From contig CM065690.1 in assembly GCA_017654935.2 (NCBI GenBank), positions 16,568,703-16,632,702 on the forward strand: DNA of 64,000 nt, read 5' to 3'. Positions 1 to 11,500 of this stretch are shown here, one piece after another. The notes beneath the pieces were generated by a model. That model did no database searches. It saw only the letters and a program-made list of their open reading frames with translations, and had not been told where the DNA came from. This DNA comes from Phymorhynchus buccinoides (lineage: Eukaryota; Mollusca; Gastropoda; Neogastropoda; Raphitomidae). Position 1 is the stretch's first letter. Each line of letters starts with the position of its first letter. The position numbers were made by a program, and so were the translations under genes.

Positions 1-1324
1 TGTTGAGCGGAGGAGGGGGCAGCCAAACTTCAATCGAAACCAAGCCCTATCATCTCTTGAATTTTTGTTCAGCAGGGAGCGGCTCTTCAACCACGAACTG
101 ACAGGCATTTCCGCTTCTTCATGGCCTATCTGCGCGTAAAACCACACCTGTCGCAAACCGCTCTACCTTCCTTAAGGTACATCCTCAGGTACATGGGTTT
201 GTTTTCCGAAACCCCTTCACGGCCTTACCTTGCCTTCAAACACTCAATCACACATTGTTTGGCGCGCTACATTCGCATTTATTGATTATTAAGCAAAAAC
301 ATCGAGTATTTTTCAGACTTTTCACCCTTCTCTAAGTAAATTTTGGGCGAAAGGAGTTCCTCCTTTTTTGGGGGGGCGGACGGGGGGTCCGAAAACCGTA
401 ACCCCTCCCCTCCCCCCGATCTGCCACTGAGCTTCCTATTTGGTATGTAGGTATTGATAGATTCTAGTTTATCTCTGTGAAATGTGGACTGCTCTCCCTG
501 GAGAAGGCATCACCAAAGCGCAGCGCCTACCATTATTTGTTCTAGGGGGCGGAGGGCAGGGCAAGGAGGGGGGTCTGGCGGGGCAGACATGGGAAACTAG
601 CTATCATTTGGTCAAATCAGGCAGTGGGATTCTCCATGCTATCAGTCTCGCGGACGTAAGTGCCATGGATTGTTTTACATGCGTAAAGACTAGCTTAAGG
701 CCCACACGAAGACCGGACGTTCAGTTTCATTTTCCTGTCGAAGTAGAACAGGGTTCACCCTTCAGATCTTTTTCCAATATAAGGACCTTATGAGAAGTGA
801 AATGGGAGCCTAAAGAAATTCTCTAAAAATCTGTGACTCATTGACACCAAAACACAAAACCATGCGCTTCTGGATCTTGTCTGTCCTAATCCAGTACTTA
901 TAATCACCATCTTTTAACCAGCGATCTTGGAAAAAGAGATTTTCCTGGATCTTGCTGTTCTCATGAGAACGCGGCAAAGGTGCTGACGGTTACTTTGTCA
1001 GGCTCATCTTTCTCGAGCAGTTCTGTGATTTACCTCCTTGTTTAATGTCGGCTGCTTCCACTTCCCACTCATTCTGAAGCGATGGACGCAAATGTGGTCA
1101 AAATCTAGGTCATTTTCAAGGTTTAAGACTAAATGTGCACACGTCAGATTTTTTTGTCCTTTGCAAAACAATGATGACTTTTGTTATCATAAGACTAAGT
1201 TACTTTCTTGTAAGAAACTGATAGGTTAAATAATAAGCACCTATAAGGCCGTATGAGACCCATTCACAAATATAAAAACTAAAAGCACCTTGCTAAAGGG
1301 GACAGTGGGAACCCTGTAGAAAGA

Positions 1325-1412
1325 AAGGAGCGAAAGCCGGGATTTGAACCGGGTCGCTCATGCTGCATCACGTGTTGAAATCGGCGGCGAACGTCTTGAC
1401 CACTAAGTTTAG
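1325..1412 (-). repeat. tRNA-derived SINE head (left palindrome arm)
   Basis: Read on the minus strand this block has an A-box-like stretch (TAGTGGTCAAGACGTTCG) followed about 40 bases later by a B-box (GGTTCAAATCC). That is the spacing of a tRNA internal promoter. No acceptor-stem pairing or mature tRNA fold is evident, so I call it the tRNA-like head of a SINE rather than a tRNA gene. Confidence 0.55.
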
Positions 1413-1670
1413 AAATGACCAAAGTATGGTTGCTTCACAGATTTACTTTCTTGAAGTGATTCGTCAAGCTGATGACAGGACATCTTTGCACTTCTTCGCA
1501 TACAATTAGGCGATTCGTCTCAATGAGGACGTCACACATCCGCAATTATTTACCATATTTTAGGACTATAAGGCGATGCTCTTTCCTAGACGGAGAAAAA
1601 AACCCCACCCCCCCCCACCCCCCCCACACCACTGTGATTTATATGCGATGAAATATAGTTTGATTTTTTC

Positions 1671-1905
1671 ATTACGCATTGGACTGTCGAGGGGAAATAT
1701 GTATTTTGATTTTGATCTTGTAGGTTTTTTGCTCCTTTTGTTGCCTACTTTTTGCTCCTTTTGCTATATTTACTGTTTTCCTGTTTGTCTATGTCGTCTA
1801 TGTCGATAAAGGCACAATTCGCCGAAATATCCAGTGGTTTTGCTTTGTCTCTTGTGATAAAATAACGTCACTTTACACTTGTCGCGTAGTGGTTTGCTTG
1901 TTGCA
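1671..1905 (+). repeat. Penelope-like tail family B (left arm)
   Basis: This interspersed family recurs at 2110-2345 (reverse), 14985-15135 (reverse), 15168-15300, 15862-16060 and 34734-34970. It starts near ACGCATTGGACTGT and runs through T-rich sequence. It carries a short stem motif at 1803-1827 (GGC..GCC followed by GAAA) and then an AATAAAATAACG-like end. The stem-plus-GAAA motif resembles the 3' region of Penelope-like retroelements. The family name is inferred. Confidence 0.4.
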
Positions 1906-2589
1906 TGATAATATAGAAAGAAACTATAATAACAAAAACACAAAAGCTGTAGGTTCGGTAATAGTCTTTAATGAAGATTTCACAGACGTTTCAGGAGCTT
2001 AGCTCTTTTTTCAATGAGAAACGTCTGTGACATCTTCATGAAAGGACTCTATACCGAACCTACAGACTTTGTGTTTTTGTTATTATAGTTTCTTCTATAT
2101 TATCATGTCAACAAGCAAACCCACTACGCGACAAGTGGAAAGTGCGTTATTTTATTCACAAGAGACAAAAGCAAAAACTACTGGATATTTCGGCGAATTG
2201 CGCCTTAATCGACATAGACGGACATAGACAAACAAGAAAACAGCAAATATTGCAAAAGGAGCAAAAAAAAGCAGGCAACAAAATGAGCAAAAAAAACTAC
2301 AAAATCAAAATAAAAAAACAATATTCCCATCGACAGTCCCAATGCGTTGAAAGAAAATCAAACTATATTTTTAGTGTCATATTATAAAGCACAGTGGTCT
2401 CAGTCTAGGAAAGAAAGCATCGCCTTATAGTCCTTAAAATATGGTAAATAAATGCGATGTGTGACGTCATCGTTGAGGACGAATCGCCTAATTGTATGCG
2501 AAAGAAGTGCAAAGATGTCTGTCAGTCAGCTTGACGAATTCACTTCAAGGAAAGTAAATCTGTGAAGGCACCATACTTTGGTCATTTCT

Positions 2590-2690
2590 AAACTTAGTGG
2601 TCAAGACGTTCGCCTGCCGATTTCAACACGTTGACTGCAGCATTGAGTGACCCGGGTTCAAATCCCGGCTTCGCCCCTTTCTTTCTACTA
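2590..2690 (+). repeat. tRNA-derived SINE head (right palindrome arm)
   Basis: This is the mirror copy of the block at 1325-1412, with TAGTGGTCAAGACGTTCG and GGGTTCAAATCCCGG. Compared with the left copy it has several single-base indels, for example an extra T after TTCGCC. The two arms are therefore not identical. Confidence 0.55.
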
Positions 2691-4254
2691 GGCTAGTTCC
2701 CACTGTCTTTACAGGTGCTTTTAGGTTTTTATATTTGTGAATGGGTCTCATAAGGCCTTATAGGTGCTTATATTTAACCTATCAGTTCTTACAGAAAGTA
2801 CTTAGGTCCTTATGGATAACAAAAAGTCATAATTGTTTTGCAAAGGAAGAAAAAAAAATCCAAAGTGTGCACATTTAGTCTTAAACCTTTGAAAAATGAC
2901 ATAGATTTTGACCGCATTTGCGTCCAATCGCGTTCAGAATGAAGTGGAAGTGGAGCAGACGACATAACAAGGGAGGTAAATCACCGAAACTTGCTCAAAT
3001 GAGCCTGACCAGAAGTAACCGGTCAGCAACGTTTGCCGCCGGCGTTTTTTTTTTTTTGTTTTTTTTTCTCATGAAGAAAGCAAGATGCCAGGAAAATGCT
3101 CTTTCCATAGATCGCTGGTTAAAAGACGGTGATTATAAATACTGGATTAGGACAGACAAAGATCCCAGGAAGGCGCAATGTTTTGTGTTTTGGTGTCAAT
3201 GAGCACAGATTTTTATGAGAATTTTCTTTAGGCTCCATTTCACCTTCTCATAAGGTCCTTATATTGTAAAAGATCTGAAGGGTGGGAACCCTGTTCTACT
3301 TCGACAGGAAAATGAAACTGAACGTCCGGTCCTTCGGGTGGGGCCTTAAAGCTAGTCTTTACGCATGTAAAAAATCCCATGGCACTTAAACGTCGGCGAG
3401 ACTGAGAGCAGGGAGAATCCCACTGCCTGATTTGACCAAATTGATAGCTAGGTTTCCCAAAACTGCCCCCACCCCCCTCCTTTGCCCTGCCTCCCCCCCT
3501 ATAACACAAATAATGGTTAGGCGCTGCGCTTGTGGTGATGCCTTCTCCGAGGGAGAGCAGTCCACATTTCACAGAGATAAACTAGAATCTATCAAATACC
3601 TACATACCAAATAGGAGCTCAGTGGCAGATCGGGGGGAGGGGAGGGGGGTTACAGGTTTTCCGGAACCCCCCCGGGCCCGCCCCCCCAAAAAGGTAGGAA
3701 CTCCCCTGTCGCCCAAAATGTTACATTATAGAAGGGTGAAAAGTACGAAAATGACACGATTTTTTGCTTATAATAAGCAATAAAATGGCAATGTAGCGCC
3801 CCAACAAGTGGACTTTGTTGTGATTGAGTGTTAGAAGGCAAGGTAGGCCGTGAAAGGGGTTTCCGGAAAACAAACCCATGTACCTTAGGATGTACCTTAA
3901 GGAAGGTAGAGCAGTTTGCGACAGGTGTGTTTACGCGCAAGATAGGCCATGAAAAGCTGGAAATGCTGTCAGTGTCGTGTTGAAGAGCCGCTCCCTGCTG
4001 AACAAAAAATTCAAGGAGATGATAAGGCTTGGTTTCGATTGGAAGTTGGCTGCCCCCCCTCCTCCCGCTCAACAAACAAAACTTCTTTAGTTGATAGTCT
4101 CGTATCTCTGTTAACACCCCCCTGTCGTGTGTCTGTCTGTTTTTAGAGTTTGTGTCGCTGTTTCTGCAGTTAAAACAATGCATGCGCATTCGAAAAAAAT
4201 ATGTTAACTTCCCTCTTGTCGGTTGAGATGCAACGGACAACCAAGAACGTCTAA

Positions 4255-4497
4255 AAAATATTTGGTATTTGGTACTTTATAGTCACAGAGGCGTTAGCCT
4301 GTGAAATTCGGGTTGCTCCCACCTGGAAAGCAGCGCGTCGCAGCCAGAGGCGCACCACCGTTTTTAATTTTTTATTGCAATGCGATTTTTTGTGTGACTT
4401 ATGAGAAAGAAAAGTGGGCGGGGCGTAAATTTTGACCAAATGACAAACTTTTTCATTGCCACTGGGTTTAGCGTGTGCTAAGTGCATTGGGCACACG

Positions 4498-4528
<31 letters not shown>

Positions 4529-4650
4529 TCCACGTTCACACAGTAAGGTCTAGTGCAGAGTTTGAGAGGAAAAATTCCCTGTACCCAGGTTCAAACTCGG
4601 GGGTTTACTTGTATACGGAGGCCAACGCGTTACCTCTGCCACTCCACACC
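4255..4650 (-). mobile_element. tRNA-derived SINE with conserved central domain
   Basis: On the minus strand an A-box-like stretch at 4622-4640 (GGCAGAGGTAACGCGTTGG) is followed by a B-box at 4585-4598 (GAGTTTGAACCTGG). Next comes the block GAGTCTTTCGGATGAGACG, with TAAACCGAGGTCCCGTGTGC just beyond, at about 4495-4535. That central block is shared by SINEs of many invertebrates. The 3' tail (4255-4320), containing GGTGGGAGCAACCCGAATTTC, reappears alone at 14693-14770. No coding function. Confidence 0.75.
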
Positions 4651-4764
4651 TACATGGTGCCAGAAGAGTTTAAAAAACATATCAGTGTGAGGTTGGGGGG
4701 ATTCTCGATGAGGTCTGTAGCGATGGTGGGGGTCTGCTTTGCTTTCTGTTTAGCTTACATGGTT

Positions 4765-4960
4765 AGGGCCCTCCCGTGGGAATACCGGGGGGTCTTTCGG
4801 CAGAAAATAGTTCCCCCATCTTCTTGAAGTTTTGTGCTTGTAACTTCCGCTGATCTGTGTCTCTCTTTGACTCTGCCTTTTTTTCTGTCTTTTTGGCTTT
4901 CTGGTGTCTACTTTTTTCTGTCTTATTTTTCGGTCCATTCTCCTGCCTTTTTAAAAATAT
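4765..4960 (+). repeat. Interspersed repeat family A, degenerate copy
   Basis: The family starts with GTGGGGATACCGGGG, then a C-run, CTTCTGGAAGTTCTGTGCTT, GTAACTTCC, CTTTGACTCTGCC and TTTCTGTCT. This copy is diverged. Better copies lie at 6690-6990, 13186-13320, 13400-13620 (reverse) and 35790-36075 (reverse). I do not recognise its class; about 290 bp suggests a SINE or MITE. Confidence 0.5.
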
Positions 4961-4989
4961 AAAAACGCTTCCACATTTTTCCTTTTTTT

Positions 4990-5397
4990 ACAATTTATGA
5001 CAATGCCAGTTTTTTTAAATTATTATTGTACACTGGCTTCCACACGTAATACGCACTTGAGTGGGCACCTGTTGTCCATTCTACAGTGCATATTTGCTTA
5101 TTATGGCCATTTTATGTATCTTAGCTTACTAGTATCTATTTGTTATCCCTTTTTACTGGGTTTGTATAACCAGGGACTCGATAAATAGAGCGGAATGGCT
5201 TACGTTTCCAGCACTGTCTACAATGAGGGAAGCGTCATGTTATGAATTGTACTATATTTTTTATGTTTTCAGGTTTTGTACGTTGTTATGATTCATGGAT
5301 TTGTGTTTTGCTATACGTGGTCGAACTTTACGCGGTGACAGTTCTGAGATAACCATAGCTGTTGACGGGACTATAAACAGACTAACTCCAATCTTCT
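4990..5397 (+). repeat. LINE 3'-tail family C, upstream copy
   Basis: This 400-bp segment matches 30960-31405 along its length, from TTTATGACA..GCCAG to GAGATAACCATAGCTGT and a GACTAACT tail. The (CTAA)n-type ending is typical of a LINE 3' UTR. It sits directly before the first exon found here; the other copy sits directly after the last exon. A shorter fragment is at 44655-44715. Confidence 0.5.
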
Positions 5398-5404
5398 GCT
5401 TCAG

Positions 5405-5558
5405 GGCTGATGAGACCAGGGTGGGGCACATCCTGGGCGCAGCGGCGCAGAGAGGGCTGGAGTCGGCACCAGAAAGGCACCTTTCTCCCGTGGAGTCGGC
5501 CCTGCTCAGACTGCTGACCCATGCCGCTCTTTACCTCGCTGCCTGCGACCCCTTGATG
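5405..5558 (+). CDS. RNF213: RNF213-like exon 1 of window
   Basis: The acceptor TTCTGCTTCAG precedes it and the donor GTAAAC follows. The first base completes a codon from an exon upstream, so this is not the gene's first exon. It encodes an ADETRVGHILG... stretch ending in SALLRLLTHAALYLAACDPLM, a helical segment matching the LLTH..LLLGA segment of vertebrate RNF213. Confidence 0.8.
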
Positions 5559-8500
5559 GTAAACTGCGCATCAGAACTACATGTACAGTGGAATCTCCCT
5601 TAGAAGACCTTCAAAAATCATCACAAATGAGGTCTTATGAAGGAGGGGTCTTATAAGGGAGGCAATTAATTTAATACGTACAAAGAAGGGCAATGTCTCA
5701 GAGAAGTAGTCTCTTATATGGGAGGGAGTCTTATAATGGGAGGTCTTATAAGGGAGGTTCCACTGTATACCCGTAGTTTGCGGACTATATGCCTCAACTT
5801 GTTTTTTAACACACTCACACGCACACCCCACCCACCCCTGCAGCTAGTACAGTGCCGCGTCCTAAACTCTGGCATCCTTGATTCAGACCTTTGATTTGTG
5901 CGCCTTGTTCATGGTTGATGACAAAAAAAATCACCTAGATTTCGGTATATTTTTCACAAAATGACAATCTGTTTCGCGGTCCGACACTTCCGTTTGGGCA
6001 GTCAACAACACTCTCGACTCACCCGGAAGCGGACATCGTGCATCGCCATGCTTCCGCGGATTATGCATTGACTTTTTTTTTTTAATTTAAAGTCGGGGGT
6101 GCGGTTTATTATTTAACGAAGCGGCTTGTGGTCCTGTGAATTAACGGTATGTGTGACAAGATTACTTTAGATGCTGCTATCAGTCATCCATGTCTGGATA
6201 TTTTATGCATGTCACAAAGGAATCCCCAGTTTTGCAGACAAAATCTTTTCTCTACCTGGGCAAGTAAGTTTAATGGTAAATTTTGGCTGAGAAGGAATGG
6301 CTAGCGTTGAAAGGGTTAAGGAGCTACGCTTTTCCATTTTCCACACTTGAAGACGGACCTCTGTTGGGAACCTCCCCTAGCTTTTCCATACCTGGTCTGG
6401 GTTCACCTTGGCTGAAAAATTGCTGGCGGCGAAACTGGAAAAACTTCAAGTGTGTGTGTGTGTGTTACAGCGAGGCGCGGTGTCCAGCCTGGTTCACCCC
6501 ACCGTCGGGGCTGAAGAGCTGTGCAGGTTTTTCTGGGCCCACCTGCAGCAGGACCTGAGGGTGGTGTCCAGGAGCGTGGGGCGCTGCGGCGACGATGTCT
6601 ACCTGCTGCTCCATCACCTGGCCCACCGCATGGCCTGCAGCCACAACACTGCAGGTGGCTGGAATTAGAAATCAGTTATCTGCCGCGCCCCCCCCTCCCC
6701 CCGTGGGGATACCGGGGGGTCTTTTGTACAAATCCCCCCCCACCTTCTGGAAGTTCTGTGCTTGTAACTTCCTCTAGTTTCTGTCACTCTCTTTGACTCT
6801 GCCCTTTTCCCTTTGCTTACTGTCATCTGCTTATCTTTCTGTCTCACCGGTCCATTCTGCTGCCTTTTTTTCTGCTAGCCTGAATTCTACATAAATTCTT
6901 ACAAAGATTTTTCTCCAGCCGAAGTCGGACATGCTGGGACTAACTATTTCTTAGTTAGGCGCATAACGGCAGCATGATGCATCTACGCTCATATGACAGG
7001 AAACTGTCTGAGCGAACGAAGAAGAAGTTATTCCCCGTGAGGAGACCGGGGAGGAGGGGGGGAGTGGGTCTTTCGTACCAATTGTTCCACTATCTTGTGG
7101 AAGTTCTGTGCTTGCAACTTCCTCTAATCTGCCAATCTATTCTATCATCCTTACCATTCCACTACAAAGTGCATATTTGTACAAGATTAGCTTGGAAGAC
7201 AGAAATAAAACCAAGAGTGTCTTACTACCACAACTCCCAATCCAGGTAACTTCCGGTTAAGCAGACTACTCACTTTCTTTCAAGCTAGCATGGAAGGCAG
7301 GTTTGTTTTTCTGTTTCTCCAGGAATTTTTTCTCCTGCTTTCAGCTTAATGAGTGTCTTTTGTTTTCCTTTGGTTTTCTTTGTGTTGCTTTGCTACTTGG
7401 GTAAGTTCGTTCGGCCCTCCCCCCTTTTTGGTTGTAATCTTTGTGAAGATTTCGGGCCTGTTGGTCAAAAGGTGGGCGTGGCTTCTGGCTTCGGGTTTCG
7501 CGTTATGGAATCTACTCCTTCTAAGAAGGTTTGTAGATTCTTCGGCGTTAGTTAGCAAACCTTCAAGTAGTTCAACTAAGGAACCTCAGCCTACTCCTCC
7601 CAGGGATGACAAAGACCGTTTTCTAAAATCTAGTCCTTCAGAAAAGTCTTTGTCCAAGTCAAATCTCGGTCAAGAAGTTCGAGTAAGTCTCATTCTTCGC
7701 GTTCGGTTCAAGATACAAAGCAAGTGGTGTCGGAATTGCTGGCTCATTTGCGTTCTACGGCCGAATTGTCTTCGGCCATGCCGTTCTCCTTCTCCCAGGT
7801 GGACTCGGCTGGTTTGGTCCAGCACATTTCGGTGGATGATTCTCATGTTGATTTGTTGGGTGTTTTGGACGATGACCCGGCCTTTTCGACGGTTGGTCTT
7901 CCACTCCAGGATTCGTTGTCCGTTGAAGATCTCTCACGGATGGAGCTGCAAACCGGCATCCGGGTTTTTCCCGAACAAGGTCAGTACGGCTCTTCTAGCC
8001 AAGCTAGCTCCCGTACCCCATTGGTTCCTGGCGTTCATGATACCGCACGGGCACTTCCGGTTCTGGAAGAAGAAGCTGCGAAGAAACCGGTGGTGCTGTC
8101 CGACTTGTCTTACAGAGCTATAGACAACCGGGCGGTACCCACCGATGCCACCATTACGCCTGGTGATGCCGGCCGAAAAACGGACGATGCCGCTAATGGG
8201 GGTAGCTTCCCTGGCGACGGCAGCCTCGGTGCCTTAGGCACCGGGCCGGCATCCGCACCCGGGTTTCTCCGGAGCGGACCGGCCACGGCGACATGGTCTC
8301 GCGGGTCCACCACGGGCACGGCGGCTACGGCCTCTCCCGTGGGTGGTCCCTGGCGACGGCAGCCTCGGTGCCTTAGGCACCGGGCCGGCATCCGCACCCG
8401 GAGTTCTCCGGAGCGGACCGGCCACGGCGACATGGTCTCGCGGGTCCACCACGGGCACGGCGGCTACGGCCTCTCCCGTGGGTGGTCCCTGGCGACGGCA

Positions 8501-11500
8501 GCCTCGGTGCCTTAGGCACCGGGCCGGCATCCGCACCCGGGGTTCTCCGGAGCGGACCGGCCACGGCGACATGGTCTCGCGGGTCCACCACGGTCACGGC
8601 GGCTACGGCCTCTCCCGTGGGTAGTCCCCAGGCCCAAGGCCGTACGACGGCGGGCATTCAGTCCATGGGACGTTTGCCTCAGCCTGTACCGGTCACGCCC
8701 GTTACCGCTGGTATGGTTTTTCAGCGGACCTACTCTCACCAGGAGGTTTTGGACCTTTTGTCGGGTTGTTCTTCCTTCGGTCAGTCAGCTCAACCAGCGG
8801 CGTCGGTTACGGCTTCGGGTCACACGGTGGATTCTATGGAAGAGGTTTTTTTCAGATCCTTCTGTTTCTGGCATTCAAGGGTATCTGGCGGCCTTGCAGC
8901 CTTACTGCGCTCCTTCTTTCACGGTTGCAACCGAGAGTTGTTCAACCGTACCCTTGTTGCCTTCCTTCTGAACGAATTTTTGCGGGGGGGCAACGGCCCC
9001 GGCTTCGCCGTTCTTTCGAATGATGTCTGTTATGGCAGGCATGGTTTCCTCTGATTACAACCATGAGTTGTTCAACCAGTTGTCTCGTTCACCCGTTCCA
9101 GTAATTCTTTTTGGTCTGGTTCCGTCCCGATCGAACTATTTTGTCCGGCTAACATGATCTTCCATGCCCAGCCGTCAGCTCAGTTGTTCGACTGGGTGGC
9201 GTTGAAATGGGTTAAGTCTACGTCACGTTTGCACACTGTTTCGCTTTTTGTCTACATGTTTTCCTTTTCGGTGGGGACATTTCCGCGTCATCTGGTTAGA
9301 TTTGACGTCATGCGATAGCAACTATGTTGCTCTTTCGGTCTGTCCCTACGTCAGAGGTAGTTTTTATTTTTTACCTTCCAACGGTCTTAGCATGTAGAGT
9401 TGGTTACGAAGTGCAGTCGCACATTCGTACCGTGGCTTCTCAGTTTGCTAGTTCAGAGGTTGAATCTGCTGTTTTGCGGATTCTCATCTTCACCATTTAG
9501 TACTAGCTGTCTCTATCCCGTCATCGATCCTTTGCTTGCCCATTCTGAACAAGTCTTGTCCAAATGTGGGCCATTTTGTTTTTTGACTCAGACTCGCCAC
9601 TTCGATTATTTTTCCTGTTCGAAAGGGCGTAGCAGCGTGTGGTGGCCCGGTCCGGCCACTCATAGTCCGTTTTGTATCGGCCTTGGCTGCTCTAGGTGAC
9701 TCCATGCGGGAGTTTGTCATCTCCTGGCTGCTTTTCCAGGATGTTGTCTCGGTGGAGTCCACTCAGGTTCTGCCCCAGGATGATGCTTTCGGTACCCTTC
9801 TGTCTCGTGGGTGCCAATTGTCTTTTCTCTGCCTGCAGATCCTCTTCGCTTTCAGATCTTGGACGCAGAGGTCAAGTCCCTTCTGGACAAGGGTGCTGTG
9901 ATTCCAGTACCCAACCCAGGCCCGGGTTTCTACTCGTGCATGTTCACTGTACCAAAGAAGAACTGCGAGTTCCGTCCAGTGCTGGACTTGTCTCCTCTCA
10001 ATGCTTTTCTGCGCCCCATGGCGTTCAGAATGGAGACGGCTGCTTCGGTTCACAACTTCATCCAGCCGGGGGATTGGGCGACTTCCATAGACCTCAAGGA
10101 TGCCTTTTTCCATATTTCGATCCACCCAGATCGAAGGCATCTCTTGAGGTTCATATGGGGAACACGACTTATCAGTTCGTAGCCCTTCCCTCCGGGCTCT
10201 CTCTGGCCCCTTGGATTTTCACCATGGTGGTCAGGGATTTCGTCGGCGTGGCCGGGTCCAGAGGGATCCGGCTCAAGGTGTACCTGGACGGCTGGCTCAC
10301 CTCAGCTCAGTCCAGGGATCGGTGCCAGGAACACACTTCGGAGCTCCAGGACCTGTCCGTCCAGGTTGGCTTCAACATGAACGTCAAAAAGTCGGATTTG
10401 ACTCCGGCCCAGGAATTCAAATTTCTGGGGATGGTCTTCAATACCCAGACGTTCACGGTCTGTCCGTCTCCGGATCAGATCCAGTCCATTCAGTCCTTTC
10501 GGGAAAGTGTTCTGTTGGCAGGTTCAGCAACGGTTCGTCAACTTCTCAAGTTGCTGGGCATCATGGAGTCTTTGGCAGACCTCTTGCCTCTGGGACGTCT
10601 GCACAAGCGTCCGTTACAACGAAAGTGTGCGGAACTCGGGGTTTCTCATCTTCCTCTGGAATCTCAGATTGTTTTGGGCTCGTGGTTTCGCAGCTCAGTT
10701 CTCCAGTGGTTGGATCCGGTTTGGCTGGGGTCCTCAGTTCCCAGTCGGCCTCTCCACCATCAAGAATTCCTTTTCACGGATGCATCAAAGGAAGGTTGGG
10801 GGGCTCATCTGGAACGGTGAGAGGTTTCGGGGTTGTGGTCCAAGCAGATTCGTCTCTCCACATCAATTTTCTGGAGATGGAGGCGGTTTCGCTCGCGCTC
10901 AAAGTGCTACTTCCCCTGCTACGAGGCAAGTGGGTCACAGTTTGTGGCGACAACTCCACTTGCCTCTCGTACCTTCGGCGTCAGGGGGGCACGAAATCGT
11001 CTTCACTCTCCAGGAAGGCAGAGGAGATCCTGCTTTGGACTGCACGGAATTCCATTCTTCTAACCGTGGAGTTCTTTCCCGGGAAGTTGAATGTTCTCGC
11101 CGACCAGCTGGGCCGTTCTAACCAGGTGATTGCAACGGAGTGGACTCTCGTCCATCAGGTCCTTCAACCCATTTGGTCGATGTGGGGAAACCCACACATC
11201 GACTTGTTTGCAACTCGCTTCAGCCGGCGTCTTCCGCTTTTCGTCTCCCCGTTGGCAGATCCCTTGGCATGGGCAAGAAATGCCTTCAGTCTCCAGTGGA
11301 CGGGTCTGTGGGCCTACGCCTACCCACCCACAGCTCTTCTTCCAAAGGTGTTGGAAAGGTGTGCTCGGGAGCGTCCTGCTCTGATCCTCATAGCGTCAGG
11401 ATGGGAAACTGTCCGTTGTTCCCCGAGCTGTTAGCTCTCACCCACGTTCCGGGTGTTCCCCTCCAGTTGTCACCAAGTCACTTGTTCAACCGCGGACAGG

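Larger units (their letters stand above)
1..4076. repeat. 4-kb imperfect palindrome (foldback), centre near 2005
   Basis: The first 1.99 kb reappears as its reverse complement over about 2018-4076. The outermost match is the GTTGAGCGG-type start against the CCGCTCAAC at about 4066-4076. The centre is a hairpin: CACAGACGTTTC at 1981 pairs with GAAACGTCTGTG at 2018, with roughly 27 unpaired bases between. Both arms carry the same ordered pieces: a SINE-like tail, G/C homopolymers, a tRNA-like block, a hAT-like TATAAGGCG end and a Penelope-like tail. The arms differ mostly by one-base insertions and deletions. The left arm may extend beyond the window. No gene is seen. It is either a natural foldback element or a long-read fold-back artefact. 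Confidence 0.85.

Noticed and set aside
1325..1412. Functional tRNA gene
   Set aside because: A and B boxes are present but I could not see pairing acceptor and T stems; it sits inside a repeated block.
5295..5404. Start codon at 5295 as start of the RNF213-like frame
   Set aside because: The upstream part is LINE-tail family C repeat, also found at 31300, and a good acceptor (TTCTGCTTCAG) lies at 5404. The frame extension is therefore intronic.
8110..8739. Reverse-strand Arg/Pro-rich frames over the DIRS gag
   Set aside because: Antisense shadows of the GC-rich 139-bp repeats.
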